Below are positions 1 through 5,795 of a stretch of 9,825 nucleotides of DNA, one piece after another. Position 1 is the first letter of the stretch, and each line of letters starts with the position of its first letter. The position numbers were made by a program, and so were the translations under genes. Under the pieces are notes generated by a model. It was given only the letters and a program-made list of their open reading frames with translations, was not told where the DNA came from and did no database searches. The stretch covers positions 1 to 9,825 of the forward strand of contig CAKZKV010000001.1 in the NCBI GenBank assembly GCA_937124505.1. The letters are read 5' to 3'. The DNA is from an uncultured Alphaproteobacteria bacterium. Its GTDB lineage: Bacteria; Pseudomonadota; Alphaproteobacteria; Micavibrionales; Micavibrionaceae.

Positions 1-1
1 C

Positions 2-397
2 GTTACGATTGCCTTTATTTACGGGATTATTGGTTTGATCGGGAAAGATTACGACATGCCCGTTGCTGTGCTGTCGTCCCTCTCCCTCGGTCTGGCCGTT
101 GATTACGCGATCCACTTCCTGGCGCGCAGCCGCGAGGCCGCGAAGAAATACGGCCCCTGGAAAGACACTATCAAGGCGGTGTTCGGCGAACCGGCCCGCG
201 CCATCGCCCGCAATGTCATTGTCATCGGCATCGGCTTTACCCCGCTCTTGTTTGCGCCGCTTGTGCCCTACAAAACCGTCGGATTTTTTATCTCCGCTAT
301 TCTCTTGTTTGCCGGTGCGGCTACATTGTTAATATTGCCTGCACTAATGACATTATTTGAAAAGTTCCTGTTTAAAAGAAAGGATGTTGATGCATAA
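2..397 (+). CDS. RND/MMPL-family exporter, C-terminal end (partial)
   Basis: The reading frame is open from the window edge and ends at TAA 395-397; 131 residues are visible, so the start and most of the protein lie outside. The visible part has three or four hydrophobic segments separated by a cytoplasmic loop rich in Arg and Lys. The first segment carries GLAVDYAIHFL, the G-x-x-VDY-x-I-H signature of the membrane domain of RND/MMPL-type permeases. A conserved-looking E-P-A-R-A-I helix and two further membrane segments follow, and the protein ends in the basic tail FLFKRKDVDA. RND proteins of this class use the proton gradient to move hydrophobic or lipid-like molecules across or out of the inner membrane. 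The next two genes encode a LolA-like periplasmic protein and an outer-membrane barrel, which suggests a trans-envelope route. Family assignment is confident; the substrate is unknown. Confidence 0.85.
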   Translation, partial: VTIAFIYGIIGLIGKDYDMPVAVLSSLSLGLAVDYAIHFLARSREAAKKYGPWKDTIKAVFGEPARAIARNVIVIGIGFTPLLFAPLVPYKTVGFFISAILLFAGAATLLILPALMTLFEKFLFKRKDVDA

Positions 398-423
398 ATA
401 TAGACAAATATATTGCTACTTGA

Positions 424-484
424 CGTCATTGCACGCTTCATGCGTGCAATCCAATAGATTACACGGACAAGCCGTGTAATGACG
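424..484. repeat. paired palindromic repeats (two abutting hairpins, head-to-head)
   Basis: This 61-bp unit begins with cgtcatt and ends with its reverse complement aatgacg. Inside are two perfect 9-bp stems, each with a 5-base loop: attgcacgc/gcgtgcaat (428-436 with 442-450) and attacacgg/ccgtgtaat (458-466 with 472-480). Each half follows the plan cgtcatt-stem-loop-aatc, the second half inverted. The same cgtcattgc...gcaatcca frame recurs at 1343-1393 and 1545-1588, so this belongs to a dispersed genomic repeat family. It fills most of the 398-530 gap between two genes that otherwise look co-transcribed, so in RNA it would form two hairpins between the cistrons. Neither stem is followed by a T-run, so it is not a typical intrinsic terminator. 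Confidence 0.8.
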
Positions 485-526
485 CTGTTGCAAGAGATTA
501 AGAAAATAAAGTGCTCACGCCAAAGA

Positions 527-531
527 AAGGA
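527..531 (+). promoter_or_regulatory. Shine-Dalgarno (AAGGA) that sets the start at 540
   Basis: AAGGA ends 8 bases before the ATG at 540. The earlier in-frame ATG at 531 overlaps this motif and would have no usable spacing, so 540 is the better start for the LolA-like gene. Confidence 0.7.
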
Positions 532-539
532 TGCATAAC

Positions 540-1325
540 ATGAAAAAATTTATAGCCTCACTGGTTCTTCCATTTTTAATGACCGTCCCGGCCTACGCCA
601 TGGACGTCTCTGATATCGTCGCCAAGGCCAATCAGACGGCTTATTATCAGGGGGAAGACGGGCGCGCCCGTGTCAAGATGGACATAACCGATAATCAGGG
701 CCGCAAACGGACGCGTGATTTTGTCATCCTGCGCAAGGACATGGACGATCAGGACAAGGAACAGAAATTCTATGTCTACTTCAACCGTCCGGCGGACGTG
801 AACAAGACAGTCTTTATGGTCTGGAAACATGTCGGCAAGGATGACGACCGCTGGATGTACCTGCCGGCGCTTGATCTGGTCAAACGGATTGCCGCCAGTG
901 ACGAACGCACCAGTTTTGTCGGTTCCGACTTTTTCTATGAGGACGTCTCCGGACGTAACCCGGAAGAAGACACCCACGAACTGTTAGAAACCACCGATAA
1001 TTACTACGTGGTCAAAAGTACACCCAAAAACCCGGATCAGGTTGAGTTCAGTTACTTTAAGTCCTATATTCACAAAACGTCATTTATTCCCGTCACCATC
1101 GAATTTTACGACAAGCACGGGGAAAAATACCGGGTCGCCGCCGCGGAAAAGGTCGATACCATTCAGGGACATCCGACCGTGACACAAGGCAGTATGAGCG
1201 ACCTGAAAAACGGCAGCAAGACCGTCCTGACCTATTCCAGTGTTCAGTATGACCTTGGCCTGCCGGAAGATATCTTTACCGAGCGTTATTTGCGCCAGGC
1301 ACCAATGGACTATATTAAACGATGA
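540..1325 (+). CDS. LolA-like outer membrane lipoprotein-sorting protein (periplasmic)
   Basis: The product is 261 residues from the chosen start; an upstream ATG at 531 would add three residues but abuts the Shine-Dalgarno. It begins with a clear Sec signal peptide: MKK, a hydrophobic core, then a probable cut after VPAYA before MDVSDIV. The mature part matches the annotated 'outer membrane lipoprotein-sorting protein' family, a LolA/LolB-like half-barrel fold. Visible hallmarks are alternating beta-strand patterns, F-x-Y-F-N-R-P-A-D, W-M-Y-L-P-A-L, V-K-R-I, and S-F-V-G-S-D-F-F-Y-E-D. No lipobox cysteine is present, so it should be soluble in the periplasm. Genes of this family commonly sit beside an RND permease, as here, which suggests a shuttle for a lipid or other hydrophobic ligand between the pump and the outer membrane. 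Its stop TGA overlaps the ATG of the next frame in an ATGA. Ligand unknown. Confidence 0.85.
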   Translation: MKKFIASLVLPFLMTVPAYAMDVSDIVAKANQTAYYQGEDGRARVKMDITDNQGRKRTRDFVILRKDMDDQDKEQKFYVYFNRPADVNKTVFMVWKHVGKDDDRWMYLPALDLVKRIAASDERTSFVGSDFFYEDVSGRNPEEDTHELLETTDNYYVVKSTPKNPDQVEFSYFKSYIHKTSFIPVTIEFYDKHGEKYRVAAAEKVDTIQGHPTVTQGSMSDLKNGSKTVLTYSSVQYDLGLPEDIFTERYLRQAPMDYIKR

Positions 1326-3001
1326 AAACCACATTTATAAAACGTCATTGCGAGGGAACCCGGACTTGTTCCGGGGAACCGAAGCAATCCAGAAATAGTA
1401 AAGAAGCCTCTGCAAAAGCCCCTTCATTCGTCATCCCGGCGCAAGCCGGGATCTATAAACTATTGAAACAAAAGATTCCGGCTTTCGCCGGAAAGACGAA
1501 TTTGTTTGGTTTAGAATCTTTTGCACAACCATCTAAAGTAAATGTCTGGATTGCTTCCCCCGGCTTGTTAGCCGGGGTCGCAATGACGATGATCAGTCTT
1601 TCTCCTGCAATAGCCGAAGAACCACCTCTCCCGGCAGGTCTGATGGGAGTAGACCCTTTTGCCGTCTCAGGCTCAAGCGAGCCTGCCTTGCCTGCCGGAC
1701 TTGGGGGCGCAGAACCCTCTCTGCCTTCGGGGCTGGAGGAACTCTCTTTAGAAGAAACCGACTGGGCGGAAGACGACACAGACCTTGAAGAAAGCGGCCT
1801 GCCGTTCACAGGCTTTGTTGAAACCCGCGCCGGGATTCGTTTGCCCCTGAATAACAGGTATGAAAAGCGGGCCAGTATCGGTGAACTGCGCATGCAGCTT
1901 CAGGCCGAGAAATTCTGGGAGTCTATCAGTGCGCGGATGACCGCCGATTTCGTCGCCGACCCGGTGGCGGACCGCTGGGCCATTGATCTGGATAGCGGCG
2001 ACGGCTTCCTTGATCTGCGCGAGGCGTTTATCAGCTGGCGCGCCACAGACTTCATGGACATCAAGGCCGGGCGGCAAATCCTGACATGGGGGACGGGTGA
2101 TCTGGTTTTCTTAAACGACCTGTTCCCGAAAGATTTCGATTCCTTCTTTATTGGTCGGGATGAGGAATATCTGAAAGCCCCTTCCGATGCCATCAAAACC
2201 TCGTTCTTCTCAGACATCGCCAATCTGGACGTGATTTACACCCCGAACTTTGACGCCGACCGCTTTGCCGACGGCGCACGCATCAGCACCTATGACCCGT
2301 TCAGCGGCGGCCAGACCAGCCGGAACAACGTTATGCAAACGGATTCACGCAGCGCATGGCTCAGTGAAGATGAATGGGCGGCGCGTCTGTATCGCAATTT
2401 CGGTGCTTACGAGACCGCCCTGTACGGCTATGACGGGTACTGGAAAAATCCCCAAGGCCTTGATCCCGCAAACATGCGGGCGACCTTCCCGCGCCTGTCC
2501 GTTTATGGCGCGTCCGTCCGTGGTCCGTTTTACAACGGGATCGGTAACGTTGAAGTCGCCTACTATGACAGCCGTGACGATAATGCCGGCACAAACCCGT
2601 TTATTCCCAATGACCAGTTCCGCTTTCTGGCCGGGTATGAGCAGGAAATCCTGCCGGAACTGACCGGAGGGGTGCAATATAATCTGGAACGTACACTTGA
2701 TTATAAAGCCCTGAAAAGCAATGCCCCGCCCGGATCGCCCGTGCCGGATGAAAACCGTCATCTTATGACTGTACGTCTTACAAAATTAATGATGAACCAG
2801 AATTTGACCCTGTCCCTGTTTAATTTCTGGTCGCCCAGTGACAATGACGGCTATGCACGCCCCAAGCTCAATTATAAACTCAACGATGAATGGACGTTTG
2901 AGACTGGCGCAAATGTTTTCTACGGCAAAGACCGTCACACCTTTTTCGGGCAACTGGAAGACAATACCAATGTATATGTCAGCCTGCGCTACAGCTTTTA
3001 A
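1322..3001 (+). CDS. outer-membrane beta-barrel protein (porin-like) with repeat-derived N-terminus
   Basis: The frame is 559 codons and starts at ATG 1322, which overlaps the previous stop as ATGA; no Shine-Dalgarno is evident, so translation would be coupled. From about residue 164 to the end it reads as amphipathic beta-strands with aromatic girdles, for example AGRQILTWGTGD, and ends NVYVSLRYSF. A terminal Phe is typical of BAM-inserted barrels. The length, and its place after an RND permease and a LolA-like protein, fit DUF1302/alginate-export-like barrels, but the exact family is unsure. Residues 8-89 are encoded by the nested repeat at 1343-1588. The likely signal peptide, about residues 72-98 and cut after SPAIA, lies 70 residues inside the frame and is largely repeat-encoded. 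After it come three LP(A/S)GL motifs (103-107, 123-127, 134-138) and an acidic linker (139-159). An alternative start is TTG 1502, which gives a leader of about 38 residues. The ATGs at 1583 and 1589 leave too short a leader. Confidence 0.8.
   Translation: MKTTFIKRHCEGTRTCSGEPKQSRNSKEASAKAPSFVIPAQAGIYKLLKQKIPAFAGKTNLFGLESFAQPSKVNVWIASPGLLAGVAMTMISLSPAIAEEPPLPAGLMGVDPFAVSGSSEPALPAGLGGAEPSLPSGLEELSLEETDWAEDDTDLEESGLPFTGFVETRAGIRLPLNNRYEKRASIGELRMQLQAEKFWESISARMTADFVADPVADRWAIDLDSGDGFLDLREAFISWRATDFMDIKAGRQILTWGTGDLVFLNDLFPKDFDSFFIGRDEEYLKAPSDAIKTSFFSDIANLDVIYTPNFDADRFADGARISTYDPFSGGQTSRNNVMQTDSRSAWLSEDEWAARLYRNFGAYETALYGYDGYWKNPQGLDPANMRATFPRLSVYGASVRGPFYNGIGNVEVAYYDSRDDNAGTNPFIPNDQFRFLAGYEQEILPELTGGVQYNLERTLDYKALKSNAPPGSPVPDENRHLMTVRLTKLMMNQNLTLSLFNFWSPSDNDGYARPKLNYKLNDEWTFETGANVFYGKDRHTFFGQLEDNTNVYVSLRYSF
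1343..1588. repeat. nested inverted-repeat composite inside the barrel reading frame
   Basis: This 246-bp block has two levels of inverted symmetry. The outer arms are 1343-1393 and 1545-1588: cgtcattgcg (1343-1352) pairs with cgcaatgacg (1579-1588), and gaagcaatccaga (1381-1393) pairs with tctggattgcttc (1545-1557). Each outer arm has its own GC hairpin: cccgga/tccggg (1359-1364 with 1370-1375) and ccccggct/agccgggg (1558-1565 with 1570-1577). The inner arms at 1428-1454 and 1473-1499 belong to a second repeat family. The block is exactly 82 codons long, with no stop in the frame of the host gene. It resembles the intragenic palindromic elements known from Rickettsia in behaviour, though not demonstrably in sequence. 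It could be one composite element or the result of successive insertions. Confidence 0.85.
1428..1499. repeat. inner inverted repeat pair, 27 bp arms (second repeat family)
   Basis: The arms at 1428-1454 and 1473-1499 are inverted copies that match at 23 of 27 positions. Each is a small hairpin: cccggc-gcaa-gccggg (1435-1450) and ttccggc-tttc-gccggaa (1476-1493). The core tcgtcatcccggc...gccgggatct is a widespread proteobacterial short repeat, and its translation here, FVIPAQAGI and IPAFAGKT, is the peptide such repeats give when they lie inside open frames. Confidence 0.8.
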
Positions 3002-3026
3002 AATTAAGGAATAGAAGGAAACAAAC

Positions 3027-3365
3027 ATGAGTAAAATTGAAACCATTGACTGCGCCACCCTGAAGGCCTGGCTGGACAATGACGAAGCCATCGTCATTGA
3101 TGTCCGCGAAGTTGACGAATATAACGCCGCGCATATCAAAGGCGCCATTCTCGTGCCGGTCGGCACATGCTCGGCCTCCTCCGTACCGCATAATCCCGAC
3201 AAGAAGATTGTCTTCCATTGCAAGGCCGGTGTTCGCGGCGGCAAGGCCTGTGAAGTCTGTGCCATGTCGATGCCGGAAAAGACCGTTTACAATCTGGAAG
3301 GCGGCCTGGATGCATGGATTGCAGACGGCTACCCGATCATCTCAACCTCCTCAGCGGCGGCCTGA
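3027..3365 (+). CDS. single-domain rhodanese-like sulfurtransferase
   Basis: The 112-residue product is one rhodanese domain with no signal peptide, so it is predicted to be cytoplasmic. N-terminal hallmarks are VIDVREVDEY (residues 23-32) and AAHIKGAILVP (34-44). The active-site loop is C65-K-A-G-V-R-G, with Cys65 as the persulfide-carrying nucleophile, and the C-terminal signature is NLEGGLDAWIADGYP. Rhodaneses of this size (GlpE/PspE-like) move sulfane sulfur between donors such as thiosulfate or persulfides and thiol acceptors or cyanide. Additional cysteines are Cys9, Cys48, Cys75 and Cys78; the last two form a C-E-V-C pair ten residues after the active site, which could give redox control but is unproven. 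GAAGGA (3014-3019) is a good ribosome site 7 bases before the ATG. The gene starts 25 bases after the barrel gene and its stop lies 5 bases before the next start, so it is probably co-transcribed. Confidence 0.93.
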   Translation: MSKIETIDCATLKAWLDNDEAIVIDVREVDEYNAAHIKGAILVPVGTCSASSVPHNPDKKIVFHCKAGVRGGKACEVCAMSMPEKTVYNLEGGLDAWIADGYPIISTSSAAA

Positions 3366-3370
3366 CTAAC

Positions 3371-3970
3371 ATGAAACCTCTCTCTTTTTTTCTGGCGGGA
3401 TATGCCGCCTTTTTTTTCTTTGCGCATGCGCTGGCGGCGCAGGAGCAGACGGATGAGACATACTACAAGCAGCAGGCTTTGCAGGCGATTGAGGCGTTCC
3501 AGAAGGCCCTGAAATCCGAACTGATGCAGGCCATGGGGCAAGGCGGGCCGATGGCCGCGATTTCTGTTTGCAATGAACAGGCCCCCGGCATTGCCGCCGC
3601 CACCGCCAACACGTACGGCCTGCAAATTGGCCGGACGAGCCTGAAAATCCGCAACCCGGACAACGCCCCGGCCGAGTGGGAACAAAGCACTCTCGACTCC
3701 TTTGAAACACGCAAAGCTGCGGGCGAGCCGCTGGACGCACTGGAGGCTGTGGCATATGACGGCGACACTTACCGTTACATGAAGGCCATTCCGATGCAGG
3801 GACTGTGCATGACGTGTCATGGCCCGAATCTGAACCCCAAGCTGCACGAGAGAATTAATTCCCATTACCCAAAAGATCAGGCCACAGGATTCCACCCCGG
3901 AGATATCCGCGGTGCGTTTACTGTGACCATGCCTTTACAACAACCTAACCAAAAAACAGAGGAGAACTAA
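3371..3970 (+). CDS. DUF3365 (Tll0287-like) periplasmic mono-haem c-type protein
   Basis: The start chosen is ATG 3371. An in-frame ATG at 3314 lies deep inside the rhodanese gene and would put 19 non-signal residues ahead of an obvious leader. The 199-residue product begins MKPLSFFLAG, has a Phe-rich hydrophobic core (YAAFFFFAHA) and probable cleavage near ALA-AQ. The mature protein has one haem c motif, C146-M-T-C-H150, in the context GLCMTCHGPNL. It also has the DUF3365 landmarks ISVCNEQAPGIA (Cys67), IRNPDNAPAEWE and HPGDIRGAFTV. This domain has a PAS-like fold and appears in periplasmic haem sensors and small redox proteins; here it stands alone. No strong ribosome site precedes the ATG, which lies 5 bases after the rhodanese stop, so translational coupling is likely. 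A role as redox sensor or electron carrier is inferred. Confidence 0.9.
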   Translation: MKPLSFFLAGYAAFFFFAHALAAQEQTDETYYKQQALQAIEAFQKALKSELMQAMGQGGPMAAISVCNEQAPGIAAATANTYGLQIGRTSLKIRNPDNAPAEWEQSTLDSFETRKAAGEPLDALEAVAYDGDTYRYMKAIPMQGLCMTCHGPNLNPKLHERINSHYPKDQATGFHPGDIRGAFTVTMPLQQPNQKTEEN

Positions 3971-3974
3971 AAAA

Positions 3975-4322
3975 ATGAAACATTATCCAGATATCACGAA
4001 AGACCTGTCTGCGTCCCTGAAAGTGCTGCGCAAGGAAATCCCCGATGCCTTGCAGGGCTTTTCCACACTGGCACAGGGCGCAAAAAAGGACGGCGCACTG
4101 GACATGAAAACCAAGGAACTGGTTGCCATGGCTCTGGGCATTGCGGCCCGTTGCGATGGATGTATCGGCTTTCACGCCGAGGAACTGGTCAAGCTGGGCG
4201 CGACCAAAGCCGAACTCTCCGAAGTTCTGGCGATGGCGGTTTATATGGGCGGCGGGCCGTCCCTGATGTATGCTGCTGATGCGATCAAGGCGTTTGATCA
4301 GTTCAGTGAGCAGGACGCCTGA
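3975..4322 (+). CDS. carboxymuconolactone decarboxylase/AhpD-fold protein
   Basis: The 115-residue product is all helical and matches the CMD/AhpD-like family. The family core is visible as KELVAMALGIAARC-DGC-IGFHAEELVKLGATKAELSEVL: a conserved Glu (E48), a C60-x-x-C63 pair and His67. In AhpD this set forms a thiol-disulfide active site that reduces peroxiredoxin partners. In true decarboxylases the Cys pair is absent, so a thiol oxidoreductase role is more likely here. No signal peptide is present, so it is cytoplasmic. The ribosome site AGGAG (3960-3964) lies inside the end of the previous gene, 10 bases before the ATG, and only 4 bases separate the two genes. It closes the operon: the next gene converges on it 14 bases later. 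Its physiological partner is not identifiable. Confidence 0.93.
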   Translation: MKHYPDITKDLSASLKVLRKEIPDALQGFSTLAQGAKKDGALDMKTKELVAMALGIAARCDGCIGFHAEELVKLGATKAELSEVLAMAVYMGGGPSLMYAADAIKAFDQFSEQDA

Positions 4323-4336
4323 GTCACGCCCCTGTT

Positions 4337-5350
4337 TTACGGGGTCATGACCCCGCTATAGATCATAAAAAAGCTGCTTATGGAGACCAAAATCCATAAG
4401 CAGACGCCTTGTAAGAGGGGCGCAAATCCACTGCTCCGCAATGCCTCAAGGCTTAAACTCGTCCCAATCAGGAACAAAACCACCACCAGCAGCCGTTTGG
4501 CAGAAAACGCAATCATCTCCGCGGCAGGGGCAAAAACAGGCAGCCACGTCGCCAGAGCCGCCATCAGGACAAATCCCAGAATAAACCATGGGTATTTTAT
4601 CCTAGGAGATTTTTCCTCAAACTTACTTTCCGGATCATTTGAACCGCTTTCGCCGCGCACATAAAACGCGTACACCAGAAACACGACCGGGATAATCCAG
4701 AGCGCGCGAACCAGCTTGACCGTCGTCCCAACCTCCAGCGCCTCCGGCCCATATTGCAGCCCCGCCCCGACAACCGAACTGGTATCATGAATCGCCAGCG
4801 CACTCCACAAGCCGAACAGTTCCTGCGGCATGTCAACTATATGCCCGATCCATGGAAACAGAAACAACGCCAGAGCGTTCAACACAAACACCACGCCCAG
4901 CGCAATAGATATCTGGTGGTCTTTTGCTTTCAAAACCGGCGCAACCGCAGCAATCGCACTGCCGCCGCAAATGGCCGTGCCAACGGAAATCAGCAACGAC
5001 AGAACCCTATCTGTTTTGAAAAGATGCCCTAAAATCTGACCGCAGATCAGGACAAAAGCAATACTCACGAAGGTATAGCCAAGGCCGCTCATTCCGGCCT
5101 GCGCGATGTCCGTCAGGTTCATCCCCGCGCCAAGACCAATAATACTGATCGCCAGAAGGTGTTTCATCACCTTGCCGGTCTGTTTGGGGTACGGCGTCCC
5201 GATCCCCAGCGCCAAAAAAATCCCCAAAAGCAAGGCCAGATCGGCGCGCAGCCCTGTTAACAGGCACAAGGCCGCGATCCCCCAGAATAAGGTATGCTGA
5301 AGAAAGGGAAGATGACGGGACAGAACGCTTCTTATTTTTTGGCCTTGCAT
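4337..5350 (-). CDS. yeiH: YeiH/UPF0324-family putative sulfate/anion exporter, inner membrane
   Basis: The 337-residue product is a polytopic membrane protein with roughly nine to eleven hydrophobic segments and matches the YeiH family (UPF0324, PSE). Family landmarks include GIFLALGIG, HLLAISIIGLGAGMNL, SVGTAICGGSAIAAVAPV, ALAIHDTSSVVGAG and the C-terminal GTSLSLEALR. A hydrophilic loop at about residues 233-250 divides the two halves. Members have been annotated as putative sulfate or sulfonate exporters, but few have been tested. The ATG at 5350 lies inside the end of dps in another frame (19-base overlap), and no good Shine-Dalgarno precedes it, so coupling to dps translation is likely. 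The gene ends 14 bases from the convergent CMD gene. Family assignment is secure; the substrate is not. Confidence 0.9.
   Translation of the reverse strand: MQGQKIRSVLSRHLPFLQHTLFWGIAALCLLTGLRADLALLLGIFLALGIGTPYPKQTGKVMKHLLAISIIGLGAGMNLTDIAQAGMSGLGYTFVSIAFVLICGQILGHLFKTDRVLSLLISVGTAICGGSAIAAVAPVLKAKDHQISIALGVVFVLNALALFLFPWIGHIVDMPQELFGLWSALAIHDTSSVVGAGLQYGPEALEVGTTVKLVRALWIIPVVFLVYAFYVRGESGSNDPESKFEEKSPRIKYPWFILGFVLMAALATWLPVFAPAAEMIAFSAKRLLVVVLFLIGTSLSLEALRSSGFAPLLQGVCLWILVSISSFFMIYSGVMTP
4340..4355. terminator. palindrome between convergent genes, possible weak terminator
   Basis: The sequence cggggtcatgaccccg is a perfect 16-bp palindrome (6-bp stem, 4-base loop), located just after the CMD gene and inside the last codons of the convergent yeiH gene. 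It could stop transcripts from both sides. Neither side shows the expected T-run, so it is at best a non-canonical terminator. Confidence 0.3.
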
Positions 5351-5790
5351 TCAGACATGCTGTCCAGCATCCATTTTGCTTTTCTGTGAACACTCAGGCG
5401 GTCTGACAGCAAGCCAATGGTCGCTTCGTCATCCAGTTCCTTGGCCACAGCCAGGGCCTCCGTAACACTTTTCATGACAATGGCCTGACTTTCCGCCAGA
5501 TCACAGATCATATCACAGGCACCCGCATCTTCATTGCCGTCCTTGATATTGGTCAGCTCGCTGAATGTTTTAAAAGATCCCGGCGCTTTCTGACCGAGTT
5601 GACGGATCGTTTCCGCAATATCATCCACCGCCGTTGCCAGTTCGGTATATTGCTCCTCAAAAAGGGTATGTAATTCAAAAAAACGCTTGCCTTCCACATT
5701 CCAGTGATAGTTGTGCGTTTTCAAATAAAGAGCGTACGTGTCCGCCAAAACAACTTTCATGGCTCTGGTTAAATTGTCGTTATTCATCAT
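5332..5790 (-). CDS. dps: Dps-family ferritin-like DNA-protection protein
   Basis: The frame opens at ATG 5796, but that ATG overlaps the only Shine-Dalgarno, so I take the third codon at 5790 (next Met at 5787) as the start. Numbering from 5796, the 154-residue frame shows the Dps four-helix pattern. The intersubunit ferroxidase residues are His31 and His43 (in THNYHWNVEG and FELHTLFEEQY) and Asp58 and Glu62 (in AVDDIAETIRQLG), with the same spacing as His51, His63, Asp78 and Glu82 of E. coli Dps. These oxidise Fe(II) with hydrogen peroxide and store iron in a 12-subunit shell. The N-terminal tail is short with few basic residues, but the C-terminus ends in CKAKK, which might contribute to DNA binding. 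Dps genes are often under OxyR, Fur or Irr control; the AT-rich upstream region could hold such a site. It is followed by an overlapping yeiH gene. Confidence 0.95.
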   Translation of the reverse strand: MMNNDNLTRAMKVVLADTYALYLKTHNYHWNVEGKRFFELHTLFEEQYTELATAVDDIAETIRQLGQKAPGSFKTFSELTNIKDGNEDAGACDMICDLAESQAIVMKSVTEALAVAKELDDEATIGLLSDRLSVHRKAKWMLDSMSECKAKK

Positions 5791-5795
5791 TGACA

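Larger units (their letters stand above)
375..533 (+). repeat. 12-bp direct repeat (375-386 and 522-533) flanking the 424-484 hairpins
   Basis: The sequence aaagaaaggatg occurs at 375-386, in the last codons of the RND gene, and again at 522-533, just before the next gene. In both places it is followed, directly or after six bases, by gcataa or cataac. The copies bracket the paired hairpins. The second copy supplies the Shine-Dalgarno sequence of the downstream gene. It may be a local duplication, or a coincidence between two ribosome-binding-like sequences. Confidence 0.4.

Noticed and set aside
428..480. Intrinsic terminator between the RND and LolA-like genes
   Set aside because: Both stems are perfect but neither is followed by a T-run, and the sequence fits a dispersed repeat family better.
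576..977. 133-codon open frame on the minus strand
   Set aside because: It lies wholly antisense to the LolA-like gene, has no family-like motifs, and is explained by codon bias of the real gene.
1343..1588. CRISPR array or insertion sequence
   Set aside because: The repeats are inverted rather than regularly spaced direct copies, and there is no transposase or room for one; it is a non-coding-type palindromic element.
2250..2761. Long open frames on both strands inside the barrel gene
   Set aside because: They overlap strong beta-strand coding in the true frame, with no ribosome sites and low-complexity Ala/Pro/Arg composition.
3329..3895. 188-codon minus-strand frame across the rhodanese and DUF3365 genes
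   Set aside because: It is antisense to two clear genes with recognisable motifs; its product resembles nothing and it has no convincing start signal.
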